A stretch of 64,000 bases of DNA from Methanoregula sp. UBA64 (GCF_002502735.1 NZ_DAQC01000001.1:427229-491228), one strand, 5' to 3'. Numbered from the stretch's first letter, positions 23,617-33,308 are shown. Made by a program: numbers and translations. Notes: a model not told the origin generated them from the letters alone.

Positions 23617-24836
23617 AGTTCGGCGATATCTTCTTCGAGCTCTCGCTGCGGAGCGTGCGGCTGAACTTTACCCGGTCCATGCTTGCCGCCATCGGGATCG
23701 TGATCGGCGTTGTCGCGATCTCGTCCATGGGAATGCTCGGCACCAACATGCAGCTCGAAGTAAAAGAGCAGCTCTCGTCCAGCGCCAATACGATCGTCCT
23801 TTCCCCGGATTCGGTCCGGATGGGCGCACCCGGGACGGCACCGTCATCATCGGCAAACTCCGCCATCACAAAGACGCAGCTGACCAAGATCACGACCGTT
23901 ACCGGCCAGAACGGCACGGTTGTCCCGATCTATTCGACGTCCTCGCAGTTCACCATCAATTCCCTCCCGGGAAGGGGTATGGTCTATGGCCTGGATACGA
24001 GCGACATCCCGGCGTTTTTGACGTTAAACGACACCTATGGGAAAGGAACAACCAACCTCGGCGTGAACGAGGTGCTCGTAGGATCCTCAATCGCCTCGAA
24101 TTTCGGGGTCACGGTCGGGGACCGGATCAAGATCGGGTCGGTCTCCTCCTCTGCCCGGCCCGAGCTCCGGATCGCCGGCGTCCTCAATGCCCGGGGAACG
24201 GTAGCCGATGGCGTATCCACCGATAACGCGATTGTGGTCAACAGCAAGTGGTACACCAGCCAGTACGGCGGGAAGGACGAGTACAACCAGGTCAATATCA
24301 TTGTAAAAGATACCGACAATATTCCCGATATCGAAGCCGCGGTCGATGAAAAGATCAACACGAACCCAAAGAAGCCGGCCATCCGGATCCGGGATGCCTC
24401 GACCCTGCTTGCCACAACCACCTCGACGTTGAGTACGGTGACCACGTTTATTATGGCAATCGGCGGGATCTCTCTTGTGGTCGCAGCCGTGAGCATCTTC
24501 AACGTGATGATGATGTCGGTAAACGAGCGGATCCAGGAGATCGGGATTTTGCTCTCCATCGGGACGGAACGCGGCGAAGTCCGCCGGATGTTTTTGTACG
24601 AAGCCTTCATCCTCGGGCTGCTCGGTGCCACCATCGGGGGGATATGCAGCCTGCTCATCGGGTACTCCGTGGTGGATTCGATGATCGGGACAACGCAGTA
24701 TTTCTTTATGTTCGACAGTATCGTGTACGTCCCGCTGGGGATGGCAATCGGGATCGTGGTCTGCATTATATCCGGGGTGTACCCGGCATGGAAGGCCTCC
24801 AACATGGACCCGATCGATGCCCTGCGGAGCGAGTGA
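23613..24836 (+). CDS. ABC transporter permease, MacB/FtsX type
   Basis: A 407-residue membrane protein: one N-terminal transmembrane helix (SMLAAIGIVIGVVAISSMG), a large extracytoplasmic MacB periplasmic-core domain (about 45-270), then three C-terminal helices of the FtsX domain, ending at the conserved MDPIDALRSE. It is coupled by ATGA to the ATPase gene. With the ATPase and the exported Ser-rich protein it likely forms an envelope-remodelling or export device; the substrate is unknown. Confidence 0.95.
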   Translation: MKFGDIFFELSLRSVRLNFTRSMLAAIGIVIGVVAISSMGMLGTNMQLEVKEQLSSSANTIVLSPDSVRMGAPGTAPSSSANSAITKTQLTKITTVTGQNGTVVPIYSTSSQFTINSLPGRGMVYGLDTSDIPAFLTLNDTYGKGTTNLGVNEVLVGSSIASNFGVTVGDRIKIGSVSSSARPELRIAGVLNARGTVADGVSTDNAIVVNSKWYTSQYGGKDEYNQVNIIVKDTDNIPDIEAAVDEKINTNPKKPAIRIRDASTLLATTTSTLSTVTTFIMAIGGISLVVAAVSIFNVMMMSVNERIQEIGILLSIGTERGEVRRMFLYEAFILGLLGATIGGICSLLIGYSVVDSMIGTTQYFFMFDSIVYVPLGMAIGIVVCIISGVYPAWKASNMDPIDALRSE

Positions 24837-25155
24837 GCGAAAAAAAACGTAATTTTTTTAATTTTCCGCGAGGACTTATCGCAAACGCTCCCCCTCCTTC
24901 TGATGCAGGTCTGGCAAAACGGGAACCCCTGCGTTTTTTAATAAAGACCGGCATGACCGGTAAAAAACAATTGCTCTGGAGAATTCATTTCCCCTGCACG
25001 GCCCTGCCACGGGGCGAGCCCCGACGAGGCGGCGAGCGCCCGTGGATCCCTCGCTATAAAGATCCGGATGATCCGTCACGTCAATAGAACTGCACAATTT
25101 TCCGTGGCATGGCATCCGGTGGTCTGTCGGGAAAAACAAAATAGAAAAAGTGTTT
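24837..25155. other. Intergenic region between convergent ABC and ECF operons
   Basis: The first 30 bp contain T7 and act as a terminator for the MacB-like operon. At 25007-25045 lies an inverted repeat (CCACGGG/CCCGTGG) around a CGAGC-rich centre containing CGACGAGGCG. No gene is seen. Confidence 0.6.
25007..25045. repeat. GC-rich inverted repeat
   Basis: CCACGGG pairs with CCCGTGG, with GCGAG and CGAGC elements inside. It shares the core CGACGAGGCG with the hairpin at 8646-8675, so it may belong to the same dispersed element or be a bidirectional terminator stem. Confidence 0.45.
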
Positions 25156-25959
25156 TTAAAAGACCAGCGCCGGCAGTGCAAAGGCAACGATGCCGAACAG
25201 GGCTGCCGTACCGCAGAGCCCGGAGATCATTGCATAGTCCCCGCCGGAGAACGTCCGCTCCCGGATCCGGGTCCGGACGCCCGTGCGGTAGCCCCGCATG
25301 TCGATAGTGAGGCCGAGCACGTTCGAGCGCAAAAGAGCGTTCGAGACGAGCGGGATCACGATGGGCGCAACGCTCTTTACTTTCCCGATCATGCCGGTCC
25401 CCGGGTTGTAGCCCCGGGCGAGCTGGGCCTCGTGGATCCGCTGCCCCTCGATCTGGAGAGTCGGGATGAACCGGAGCGCGATGATGAACATGAGGATGTA
25501 ATCGATGGGCATGCGGAGTTTCTCCATTGCATGCACCAGGTCGCGGGGCTGGGTGGAGATCAAAAAGAGCTGGAATGCAAAGATCAGGACCATGAACCGG
25601 AGCGCGAGGACCAGGCCAACGCTGATGGCGCCGGTCGTGATGGGGATTGCCCCGCCGATCACCGGCACTGACTGCGGGATAAGGTACCCGATTGTGTCGC
25701 CGCCCGGCATCGTGAGCACCGTGATTACCACAAAGACAACGCTCATTACGAGCACGAGCTTGAGCTGCTGGATCACTTCGCGGTGGAGGTGGCCGATGAA
25801 GGCAAGGACGAGCATTGCCACGACCATCAAAAGAAGGACCGGGATGCTCGTGACAAGGATACAGATGATGCTTGCGACAATGATGAAGAGGATCTTCGAG
25901 AACGGGTGGAGCCGGTGGAAGAAGCCGTCCTTGTGCACGTACTGGAGGATCTCGGCCAT
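25156..25959 (-). CDS. ECF transporter transmembrane subunit (EcfT)
   Basis: A 267-residue membrane protein of the CbiQ/EcfT family that couples ATPases to substrate-binding S subunits. It opens with YVHKDGFFHRLHPFSKI, typical of EcfT, then has multiple transmembrane helices. Two Ala-Arg-Gly-type coupling motifs are visible: ARGYNPGTGM and the region around DMRGYRTG. It is the last gene of the S-A-T operon, 1 bp after the ATPase gene. Confidence 0.93.
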   Translation of the reverse strand: MAEILQYVHKDGFFHRLHPFSKILFIIVASIICILVTSIPVLLLMVVAMLVLAFIGHLHREVIQQLKLVLVMSVVFVVITVLTMPGGDTIGYLIPQSVPVIGGAIPITTGAISVGLVLALRFMVLIFAFQLFLISTQPRDLVHAMEKLRMPIDYILMFIIALRFIPTLQIEGQRIHEAQLARGYNPGTGMIGKVKSVAPIVIPLVSNALLRSNVLGLTIDMRGYRTGVRTRIRERTFSGGDYAMISGLCGTAALFGIVAFALPALVF

Positions 25960-25960
25960 A

Positions 25961-27394
25961 TCAGTTCACCGCCCGCACATCCGACACGATCCGGCCCTGG
26001 TCCATGGCAATGATCCGGTCGGCGCACCGCTCTGCTATCTCCCGGTTGTGGGTGATCACGATCACCGTGTGGCCCTGCTGCTGGAGTTTCTTTAGTGTCG
26101 CCATCACGAGGCGCGCCTCGTCGCCGTCGAGCCCGGTAGTGGGCTCGTCGAGCACGATCACCTCCGGCTGCATGGCAACCACGCAGGCAATGGCAAGCCT
26201 CTGGCGCTCGCCCCGGGAGAGCCAGCGGGGATAGAGGTTTTTGGTGGCGAGAAGGCCGACCTCGCCGAGCGCCGCATCGATGACTTTCTCCGGATCCGCG
26301 ATACCGAGATTTGCAAGGCCGAACGCCACTTCATCGTGGACGGTATCGGCAAAGAACATGTGGTCGGGGTTCTGGAAGACAAGCCCCACATCCTTTGCCA
26401 GTTGTGCAATGGTGCAGTTCTTCGTGTTCTTTGCGAGGATCTCGACATCTCCCGACGTGGGAGTGAGGAGCCCGTTGAACTGCTTGACAAGCGTAGTCTT
26501 GCCAGAACCGTTCTCCCCCACAATGGCGACAAACTCGCCGCGGTTAACCGTGAGGCTGACGCTATTGAGCGCACAGACCTCCTCGTAGGAGTACGAGAGG
26601 TTCGTAACGGTAATGGCCGGGCCGGCCTCTTTTGGCACGGGGGCCGGGCCATCCCGGATCCCGGTAAAGTCCGGGATTACGATCCGCTGTATCCGCTCGT
26701 CCCGGAGAACCTCTTCGGGCGTCCCGATGGCAGAGATCCGGCCGTGCTCCATGACAACGATCGTATCGGCAAGTTCCCGGAAGTGGGCGTACTTGTGCTC
26801 GACAATGAGGAGGGTCTTGCCCTGCTTTTTCAGGTTTGCAAGGATAGAGACGATCCGGCGGGTTGCGTGCTCGTCGAGTTCCGATGTCGGTTCATCGAGG
26901 ATGACGATATCGTTCCCGAGCGCAAGCGTTGCGGCAAGGGCAACGCGCTGCTTCTGGCCCCCCGAGAGATGGTGGGGGGAGCGGTCTTTTAATGCGGAAA
27001 GGTAGGTCAGGTCCAGGATCGAGGCAAGCCGTTTTTCGATCTCTTCGGGGGAAAGGCCGCGGTATTCGAGCGCGGAGAGGATCTCCTCTTCCACGGTCGT
27101 AAAGATCATCTGGGCCTCGGGGTCGTCGAATACGATCCCGATATCCTTTGCAATCTCCGAGAGCCCCGTATATGCGGAGACATCCCGGCCGTTGATGGTG
27201 ACGATGCCCGCCTTCTTTCCGCCGTATTCGTGGAAGAGGATCCCGCAGGCGGCAAGGCAGAGCGTGGTCTTGCCGGCCCCCGACGGACCGGTCACCATGA
27301 TGCACCGGCCCGGTGCGAGCTCTAACGAGAGGTGGCTTAATGCCTCCTGCACCGTGCGGGGGTACGTATAACTGACGTCTGCGAGCTCGATCAT
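25961..27394 (-). CDS. ECF transporter ATPase, two fused ABC domains
   Basis: A 477-residue protein carrying both nucleotide-binding domains of an energy-coupling factor transporter in one chain. Domain 1 has Walker A GPSGAGKTT, signature LSGGQKQR and Walker B VILDEPTSELD. Domain 2 has GENGSGKTT, LSRGERQR and VIVLDEPTTGLD. Fused EcfA pairs are common in archaea. It overlaps the S-subunit gene by ATGA upstream and is followed by EcfT, so the three form one transporter. Confidence 0.95.
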   Translation of the reverse strand: MIELADVSYTYPRTVQEALSHLSLELAPGRCIMVTGPSGAGKTTLCLAACGILFHEYGGKKAGIVTINGRDVSAYTGLSEIAKDIGIVFDDPEAQMIFTTVEEEILSALEYRGLSPEEIEKRLASILDLTYLSALKDRSPHHLSGGQKQRVALAATLALGNDIVILDEPTSELDEHATRRIVSILANLKKQGKTLLIVEHKYAHFRELADTIVVMEHGRISAIGTPEEVLRDERIQRIVIPDFTGIRDGPAPVPKEAGPAITVTNLSYSYEEVCALNSVSLTVNRGEFVAIVGENGSGKTTLVKQFNGLLTPTSGDVEILAKNTKNCTIAQLAKDVGLVFQNPDHMFFADTVHDEVAFGLANLGIADPEKVIDAALGEVGLLATKNLYPRWLSRGERQRLAIACVVAMQPEVIVLDEPTTGLDGDEARLVMATLKKLQQQGHTVIVITHNREIAERCADRIIAMDQGRIVSDVRAVN

Positions 27395-27918
27395 TCCTGT
27401 CCCCGTACCAGTACCCTGCTTGAGGGAAGGTAGAGGATCTGGACGATGATTGCATTAAATACTGCCGTTATCACGACAATCGGGACAAAGACGATCACGA
27501 AGTCCCCGATATTACCGTTGTACTTGGAAAGGACGGTTGCGCCGACACAGAGGATGGCGATCGCGGCAAAGGAGAACCCGCTCACGAGCGTTGCAAGGAA
27601 TGTCGTGACCGTGGGCGCAAGTTTTGTCCGGGATTTCAGGAGCGCATAGATGCCAAAGCAGGCAAGGGCGCCGAGCGGTTCGCTTACCAGGTTCGCCGGC
27701 GGGAACATGGAACTCGATATCAGCATCGAGAGAAGACCGGCAACGATACCGATCCCGAGCGCCTCGTACACCTTGGGCTGGATGAGGATGATCGCAAGGC
27801 AGTAGAATGCGATGATCATGTTGGGCGTAAGCGGCGTATGGAGCATGGCAAGGAAGTACCGCAGGATAGCGCCGACCGCAAGCAGGATTCCGACTATGGC
27901 AATGTCTTTACTTTTCAT
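27391..27918 (-). CDS. ECF transporter substrate-binding (S) subunit, substrate unassigned
   Basis: A 175-residue hydrophobic protein with about five to six membrane helices. The N-terminus KSKDIAIVGILLAVGAILRYF is typical of S components, and ANLVSEPLGALACFGIYAL and the position at the head of the EcfT/EcfA operon support the role. The overall look is near the TrpP-like group, but I cannot assign the vitamin or amino acid. It couples to the ATPase gene by ATGA. Promoter elements probably lie in the 190 bp shared with malic enzyme. Confidence 0.82.
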   Translation of the reverse strand: MKSKDIAIVGILLAVGAILRYFLAMLHTPLTPNMIIAFYCLAIILIQPKVYEALGIGIVAGLLSMLISSSMFPPANLVSEPLGALACFGIYALLKSRTKLAPTVTTFLATLVSGFSFAAIAILCVGATVLSKYNGNIGDFVIVFVPIVVITAVFNAIIVQILYLPSSRVLVRGQE

Positions 27919-28111
27919 GAGGATATCACACCAGTAATCATTCGTGGGGTATTGCTAAGGGCACGGACCGGTGCCCGGATCCGGATTGGGGATCATACCT
28001 TGATGTATAATTCTGTTCATTGTTGTATTAAAATGTAACTTTATGCCGGGCCGGGCGTGCGGCAAGATTGATTATCCCCTGCTGTAATCTCCACAGTACA
28101 GGATTGGGACC

Positions 28112-29308
28112 ATGATCCGCAGATCCGGCAGGGACGATATCTACCGGGAGTCGCTCGCGCTCCATGCACAGCACCGGGGAAAACTGGAGATCCGGCCCAA
28201 AGTCCCGTTCAGGACCCGGGCCGATCTCTCGAAAGCATATACCCCGGGCGTTGCCGAGGTCTGCCGGAGGATTGCAAAAGACCCGGCGCTTGCGTACCGC
28301 TACACGCTCAAGGCAAACACGGTCGCGATCGTAACGGACGGTTCGGCTGTGCTCGGTCTCGGGAATATCGGCGGCCATGCAGCGATCCCGGTGATGGAGG
28401 GGAAAGCCATCCTCTTTAAGGAATTCGCCGGGATCGATGCATTCCCCATCTGTTTTGAGAACTACGAGACCGATTTTACCGACCAGGTACGAAACATTGC
28501 GCCGGTCTTTGGGGGGATCAATCTCGAAGACATCGCTGCCCCGAAATGCTTTGAGGTGGAAGACGCCCTCCAGGACCTCGGGATCCCGGTCATGCACGAC
28601 GACCAGCATGGCACCGCGGTCGTTGTACTTGCCGCGCTCTTAAATGCCTGCCGGGTAACGAAACGGAAGTACGAGGACCTCAACATCGTGGTCTGCGGGG
28701 CCGGGGCGGCCGGGTATTCGATCTCCCGGCTCCTCCGCTGCATAGGCTACGACCCGCAGGTCTGCACCATGGTGCACGAGATCACGGTCTGCGATACGGA
28801 GGGGATCATCCACCGCGGCCGGGATGGCCTGTACACCAACAAGTACAAGTTTATTTTGAGTGAAGAGACCAACCGCGCCGGAAGGACCGGGGCGCTTGCC
28901 GATGCGGTGAAAGGCGCAGACGTGGTGATCGGCGTCTCTGCGCCCGGCATCATCACAAAGGAGATGGTCCGGTCGATGAACCGCGACCCCATCGTCTTTG
29001 CCATGGCAAACCCGGTCCCGGAGATCTGGCCGGATGCCGCACGCGAAGCCGGGGCGGCCGTGGTCGGGACCGGCCGCAGCGATTTCCCGAACCAGATCAA
29101 CAACGTGCTTGCCTTCCCGGGAATCTTCCGGGGAGCGCTCGATGCGAGAGCCACGCGTATCACGGACGGGATGAAGATCGCAGCGGCCCATGCAATTGCG
29201 GATTATGTAAAAAAGCCCGGCCGAAACCGGATCATGCCCAGCATCCTGGACAAAGGGGTGACCCGGGCGGTTGCAAAGGCCGTGGCTGCTGCGGCGTCTG
29301 CCGGCTAA
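28112..29308 (+). CDS. NAD(P)-dependent malic enzyme
   Basis: A 398-residue protein of the short (bacterial/archaeal) malic enzyme class, which decarboxylates malate to pyruvate. The N-terminal domain has AYTPGVAEVCRRIAKDP and LGLGNIGGHAAIPVMEGKA, with the catalytic lysine in the segment up to AGIDAFPIC. DDQHGTAVVVLAALLNA carries metal-binding acids, and the Rossmann loop is VVCGAGAAGYSI. Cofactor preference cannot be read safely. In an autotrophic methanogen it may run anaplerotically or supply NADPH. Confidence 0.95.
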   Translation: MIRRSGRDDIYRESLALHAQHRGKLEIRPKVPFRTRADLSKAYTPGVAEVCRRIAKDPALAYRYTLKANTVAIVTDGSAVLGLGNIGGHAAIPVMEGKAILFKEFAGIDAFPICFENYETDFTDQVRNIAPVFGGINLEDIAAPKCFEVEDALQDLGIPVMHDDQHGTAVVVLAALLNACRVTKRKYEDLNIVVCGAGAAGYSISRLLRCIGYDPQVCTMVHEITVCDTEGIIHRGRDGLYTNKYKFILSEETNRAGRTGALADAVKGADVVIGVSAPGIITKEMVRSMNRDPIVFAMANPVPEIWPDAAREAGAAVVGTGRSDFPNQINNVLAFPGIFRGALDARATRITDGMKIAAAHAIADYVKKPGRNRIMPSILDKGVTRAVAKAVAAAASAG

Positions 29309-29439
29309 AAAAAGGGCACTCTTTCCAAACGGGTCGATCGTTTTTCCTGCACTGAGTACTGCAGTCCACGTTCCCTATCTTCCGGGCCCTGCGAAAAACT
29401 CCGACGATAATTTAATACTTCACTATGCATTTTCACAAG

Positions 29440-29459
29440 GTTTATTAATTATGATAAAC
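29440..29459. promoter_or_regulatory. Inverted repeat in the Fwd operon upstream region
   Basis: GTTTAT and ATAAAC arms flank an 8-nt A/T spacer, about 60 bp before the ferredoxin start. Nearby AGTTAAAAAGTAATTTAA offers a TATA candidate. It could be an operator for the Fwd operon, but no regulator is identified. Confidence 0.35.
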
Positions 29460-29516
29460 CACCGGATCCTTAGTTAAAAAGTAATTTAACAAACCCTCTG
29501 TGAGTGTGATGTGTGC

Positions 29517-29780
29517 ATGGCGTTTTCAATGCATGTAAACCCGAACCGTTGCACCGGGTGCGGAAACTGCGTGGTTTCCTGCCCGGTGAATGCCCTCGAG
29601 CTTTACACGATAGATCCGATCACCAAGGAGAAGATCTACCGGGTAGTGAACGGGAAGTCGATCAGCCTGGATGTGAACATGGAGCTCTGCGCCGGGTGCG
29701 GCGTCTGCGTAAAGGCATGCCCCTACCATGTGATTACCCTGTCCGGCAGGGGAGAGATGGGTGCGCTTGCACCGGTCTGA
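29517..29780 (+). CDS. Two-cluster ferredoxin of the formylmethanofuran dehydrogenase operon
   Basis: An 87-residue protein with two 4Fe-4S motifs: CTGCGNCVVSCP near the start and CAGCGVCVKACP near residue 65. It corresponds to the polyferredoxin/FwdG-type electron carrier encoded with Fwd subunits in many methanogens and probably feeds low-potential electrons to FwdB. A GTG six bases upstream is an alternative start; ATG at 29517 is chosen because GGCGTTTTCAATG continues a ferredoxin-like N-terminus. FwdD follows within 14 bp. Confidence 0.85.
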   Translation: MAFSMHVNPNRCTGCGNCVVSCPVNALELYTIDPITKEKIYRVVNGKSISLDVNMELCAGCGVCVKACPYHVITLSGRGEMGALAPV

Positions 29781-29793
29781 CGGGGTGGCGGAG

Positions 29794-30204
29794 ATGACAA
29801 AGATCAACCTCAATATGATCACCCAGCGCTCCGTTGAGGAAGGCGCTGCAATGGAGAAGGGAAAGACCAATCCCGACTATTTTGAAGCGTGCTCCATTAT
29901 CGAGATGAACCCCGAGGACATGAAGAAAGCCGGGATCTGGGTAAACTCGAATGTCAGGGTCACCAGCGAGTGCGGTACGGTTGTTGTCAAGTGCATCAAC
30001 TCAACCCAGTACTGCCCCCCGGGCCTCGCCCACATCCGGCAGGGCGTCTGGGCAAACCAGGTTGTCCCGCCCCGGACCCAGTCCACCGGCACACCACAAT
30101 ACAGCGGTTTCCCGGTCACCATAGAACCGGCATTTGAGGAAAAACGCAAGACTGCGCTCCAGCTCGTGCAGGGTGCGGTCGGTCTCTGGAAAGGAGGGAA
30201 CTAG
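29794..30204 (+). CDS. fwdD: Formylmethanofuran dehydrogenase subunit D
   Basis: A 136-residue subunit matching the C-terminal molybdopterin-dinucleotide-binding domain that in other oxidoreductases is fused to the catalytic chain. NMITQRSVEEGAAMEKGK is the family N-terminus and CPPGLAHIRQGVWANQV is conserved. It completes the pterin-binding site with FwdB. The start is set by GGTGGCGG eight bases upstream. Confidence 0.94.
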   Translation: MTKINLNMITQRSVEEGAAMEKGKTNPDYFEACSIIEMNPEDMKKAGIWVNSNVRVTSECGTVVVKCINSTQYCPPGLAHIRQGVWANQVVPPRTQSTGTPQYSGFPVTIEPAFEEKRKTALQLVQGAVGLWKGGN

Positions 30205-30207
30205 ATC

Positions 30208-31593
30208 ATGCCCAAACTGATCACCCAGGTAGGGTGCCCGTACTGCGGGTCGTCCTGCGACGATATCGAAGTACTGGTCTCCGACGACAACAAGAAGATC
30301 CTCGAAGTCCACAATGCATGCATCATCGGAACGAACCTGTTCTTCCATGCAAACGACCCGACCCGTCCGAAGCTTCCGCGCCAGCGCCAGCCCGACGGTT
30401 CGATGAAGGAGATCACGTACCCCGAAGCCATCGACTGGATGGCAAAGACCCTGCTTGCCGCAAAAAAGCCGCTCATCTATGGCTTTGGCTCCACCAACTG
30501 CGAAGGCATGTCCGCGGTAGCCCGGATTGCGGAGAAGTCCGGGGCGGTCCTTGACAACTGCGCAACCATCTGCCACGGCCCGTCGTTTTTGGCCATGTTC
30601 GACAACGGCTACCCGAGCTGCACGCTCGGCGAGGCCAAGAACCGTGCCGATGTCGTGGTCTTCTGGGGCTGCAACCCGATGCACGCCCACCCGCGCCACA
30701 CCTCCCGGTACTCGATCTTCCCCCGGGGCTACTTTACGAACAAGGGCCAGATGCAGCGGACGATCATCTCGGTCGACCCGCGCCAGACCGACACCGCAAA
30801 GCTTGCAGATGTCCACCTGATGCTCGACCAGGGCCACGACTACGAACTCTTCGATGCGTTCCGTACCGTGCTCAAAGGCTACGACATCCCCGATGTCGTT
30901 GCCGGTATCAAGAAGGAGACGATCGTAAAGTCTGTCGAGATCATGAAGAAGGCACGTTTCTGCATGATCTTCTTCGGCATGGGATGCACCCACACGGATG
31001 GCCGCAACCACAACATCGATGCGGCGATCAGCCTGACCCGCGATCTCAACAACCATACCAAGTGCTCGATCATGGCGATGAGAGGGCACTATAACATTGC
31101 CGGGCCCGGTCAGGTCTGGTCCTGGATCTTCGGGTTCCCGTACTGTATCGATCTCAGCAAGGGCACCCACGCCCACATGAACCCGGGCGAGACCAGTTCG
31201 GTCGACCTTGCGATGCGCGACGAAGTCGACTGCTTTGTCAATGTCGGGGCCGATGCAGGTGCACACTTCCCGATCCAGGCGGTCCAGCACTTAAAGAAAC
31301 ACCCGTTCATTACCATCGACCCCAACTTCAACATGGCAAGCGAGATCGCCGATCTCCATATCCCGGTCCGGATTGCCGGTGTCGACGAGCCGGGTGTTGT
31401 CTACCGTATGGACAATGTCCCGATCCAGTTCAAATCAGTCATTGACGGCCTGCCGGGTGTCCCGAGCGACGAGGAACTTTTCGATATGGTGTACGAGCGC
31501 ATGTGCGAACTCACGAAGACCGAGCCGGTCTGGCTCACGGCAAAGGAAGATCGCAAGCACCCCACCAATATCTCGGCGGTGAATGAAGCATGA
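30208..31593 (+). CDS. fwdB: Formylmethanofuran dehydrogenase subunit B (Mo/W-pterin subunit)
   Basis: A 461-residue catalytic subunit for reversible CO2/formate conversion ahead of formylation of methanofuran. The N-terminal cluster motif has C10, C13 and C17 in CPYCGSSCDD with a further cysteine near C38. The metal-ligand region is NCATICHGPS (117-126); a cysteine rather than selenocysteine is encoded. The sequence continues with VVFWGCNPMHAHPRH, the pterin-binding signature of the family. GGAGGG lies upstream. Whether Mo or W is used cannot be told. Confidence 0.97.
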   Translation: MPKLITQVGCPYCGSSCDDIEVLVSDDNKKILEVHNACIIGTNLFFHANDPTRPKLPRQRQPDGSMKEITYPEAIDWMAKTLLAAKKPLIYGFGSTNCEGMSAVARIAEKSGAVLDNCATICHGPSFLAMFDNGYPSCTLGEAKNRADVVVFWGCNPMHAHPRHTSRYSIFPRGYFTNKGQMQRTIISVDPRQTDTAKLADVHLMLDQGHDYELFDAFRTVLKGYDIPDVVAGIKKETIVKSVEIMKKARFCMIFFGMGCTHTDGRNHNIDAAISLTRDLNNHTKCSIMAMRGHYNIAGPGQVWSWIFGFPYCIDLSKGTHAHMNPGETSSVDLAMRDEVDCFVNVGADAGAHFPIQAVQHLKKHPFITIDPNFNMASEIADLHIPVRIAGVDEPGVVYRMDNVPIQFKSVIDGLPGVPSDEELFDMVYERMCELTKTEPVWLTAKEDRKHPTNISAVNEA

Positions 31594-33308
31594 GCGAGAT
31601 CCACGGTGAAATTTTAATCAAGGGCGGGTTTATTGTTGACCCGGCCCAGAAGATCGACGGGGATGTTGGCGATATTGCCATAAAAGACGGCAAGATTGTC
31701 GACAAGGTCAGCAATGCGGCAAAAGTGATCGATGCAAAAGGCAAGGTCGTCATGGCCGGCGGTGTGGATGTCCACTCCCACGTTGCCGGGCCCAAGGTCA
31801 ATGTCGGCCGCCTCTTCCGCCCCGAAGACAAGCTCTTTAAGAGCGGCGTTGCCCACGCCCCCACCCGGATGGAGATGGGATTCTCCATCCCCAGTGTCCT
31901 CAAAACCGGATACGATTATGCCCGCATGGGATACGGCTTTGTCATGGAGGCAGCAATGCCCCCGATTCACGCCCCCCACGTGCACGAAGAGATCCACGAC
32001 ACCCCCATCATCGATGAGGCAGCACTCCCGGTATTCGGGAACAACTGGTTTGTCATGGAGTATCTCAAGAAGGGTGAGGTCGAGAATACCGCTGCCTACA
32101 TTGCCTGGTTACTCAGAGTGACAAAAGGCTTCGGTGTCAAGGTTGTCAATCCCGGCGGCACTGCAGCATGGGCGTGGGGCATGAACTGCCTTGGCCTCGA
32201 AGACAATGTGCCGTACTTCGATATCACCCCCCACGAGATCATCACCGGTCTCATGGCGGCAAACGAGTACCTCGGCCTGCCCCATTCGATCCACCTCCAC
32301 CAGAACGATCTCGGGAACCCCGGGAACTACCCGGTTACCCTTGCCTCGCTCAAGCTTGCCGAAGGTGTCAAGACGCACAACAAATTCGGCCGCGAACAGG
32401 TCATGCACTCGACCCACCTCCAGTTCCACTCCTATGGCGGGGACGGCTGGGCGACCTTCTGCTCGAAGGCAAAAGAGGTCATGGACTACGTCAACAAGCA
32501 AAAGAACATCACCATCGATCTCGGCTGCGTAACCCTTGACGAGACCACCACGATGACCGCCGACGGCCCGTTCGAACACCACCTCCATGCCTTAAACCAC
32601 CTCAAGTGGGTGAATGTGGATGTCGAAATGGAGACCGCTGCCGGTGTCGTACCCTATATCTACGACAAGGATGTGGTCCCGAACGGTATCCAGTGGGCGA
32701 CCGGTCTCGAACTCGCGCTCTATGCAAAGGATCCGATGCGGACCTTTATTACCACCGACCACCCGAACGCCGGCCCGTTCACCCGGTACCCGCGGGTCAT
32801 CAAGTGGCTCATGAACAAGAAGTCGCGTGAAGCGGTCCTCGCCTCCATGAAGAAGATGGACAAGGTCATCGATGCAACGACCATCCACACCCTCGACCGC
32901 GAGCTCACGCTTTATGAGATTGCCGCCATGACCCGTACCGGCCCGGCAAAGTGCCTCGGTCTCTCCAGTTACTACGGCAGCCTCAAGCCCGGTATGATTG
33001 CCGATGTTGCGGTCTACGACCTCAACTACAAGAATATGCCCAGCGACCCCGAGAAGATCGAGTCTGCATTCTTACGTTCCGCGGCATTTGTCAAGTCCGG
33101 CGAGATTGTTGTCCGCGACGGGGAAGTCCTCAGCCACGGCCACAAGAAGACCGTCTGGGTCAACCCGAAGATGAAAGAGAACCCGCAGGTGAAACGCGAT
33201 ATTGCCGAGAGTTTCGCCAAAGACTACACCGTCGGGCTCACCAACTACCCGGTCCGCGAATACCTTGCTCCGCACCCGTTCGTGATCGATGTCGATGTGG
33301 AGGCCTGA
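31590..33308 (+). CDS. fwdA: Formylmethanofuran dehydrogenase subunit A (amidohydrolase-type)
   Basis: A 572-residue subunit of the metal-dependent amidohydrolase superfamily that condenses formate, channelled from FwdB, with methanofuran. The first metal motif is GGVDVHSHVAGPKVN (about 51-65), and further histidines sit in SIHLHQNDLGNPGNYP and HSTHLQFHSYGGDGW. The aspartate region is TTDHPNAGPFTRYP. It couples to fwdB by ATGA and is followed by fwdC. Confidence 0.97.
   Translation: MSEIHGEILIKGGFIVDPAQKIDGDVGDIAIKDGKIVDKVSNAAKVIDAKGKVVMAGGVDVHSHVAGPKVNVGRLFRPEDKLFKSGVAHAPTRMEMGFSIPSVLKTGYDYARMGYGFVMEAAMPPIHAPHVHEEIHDTPIIDEAALPVFGNNWFVMEYLKKGEVENTAAYIAWLLRVTKGFGVKVVNPGGTAAWAWGMNCLGLEDNVPYFDITPHEIITGLMAANEYLGLPHSIHLHQNDLGNPGNYPVTLASLKLAEGVKTHNKFGREQVMHSTHLQFHSYGGDGWATFCSKAKEVMDYVNKQKNITIDLGCVTLDETTTMTADGPFEHHLHALNHLKWVNVDVEMETAAGVVPYIYDKDVVPNGIQWATGLELALYAKDPMRTFITTDHPNAGPFTRYPRVIKWLMNKKSREAVLASMKKMDKVIDATTIHTLDRELTLYEIAAMTRTGPAKCLGLSSYYGSLKPGMIADVAVYDLNYKNMPSDPEKIESAFLRSAAFVKSGEIVVRDGEVLSHGHKKTVWVNPKMKENPQVKRDIAESFAKDYTVGLTNYPVREYLAPHPFVIDVDVEA

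Noticed and set aside
30001..31290. Long open frame antisense to fwdB
   Set aside because: fwdB is unambiguous, and this frame is a codon-bias shadow with no family signature.
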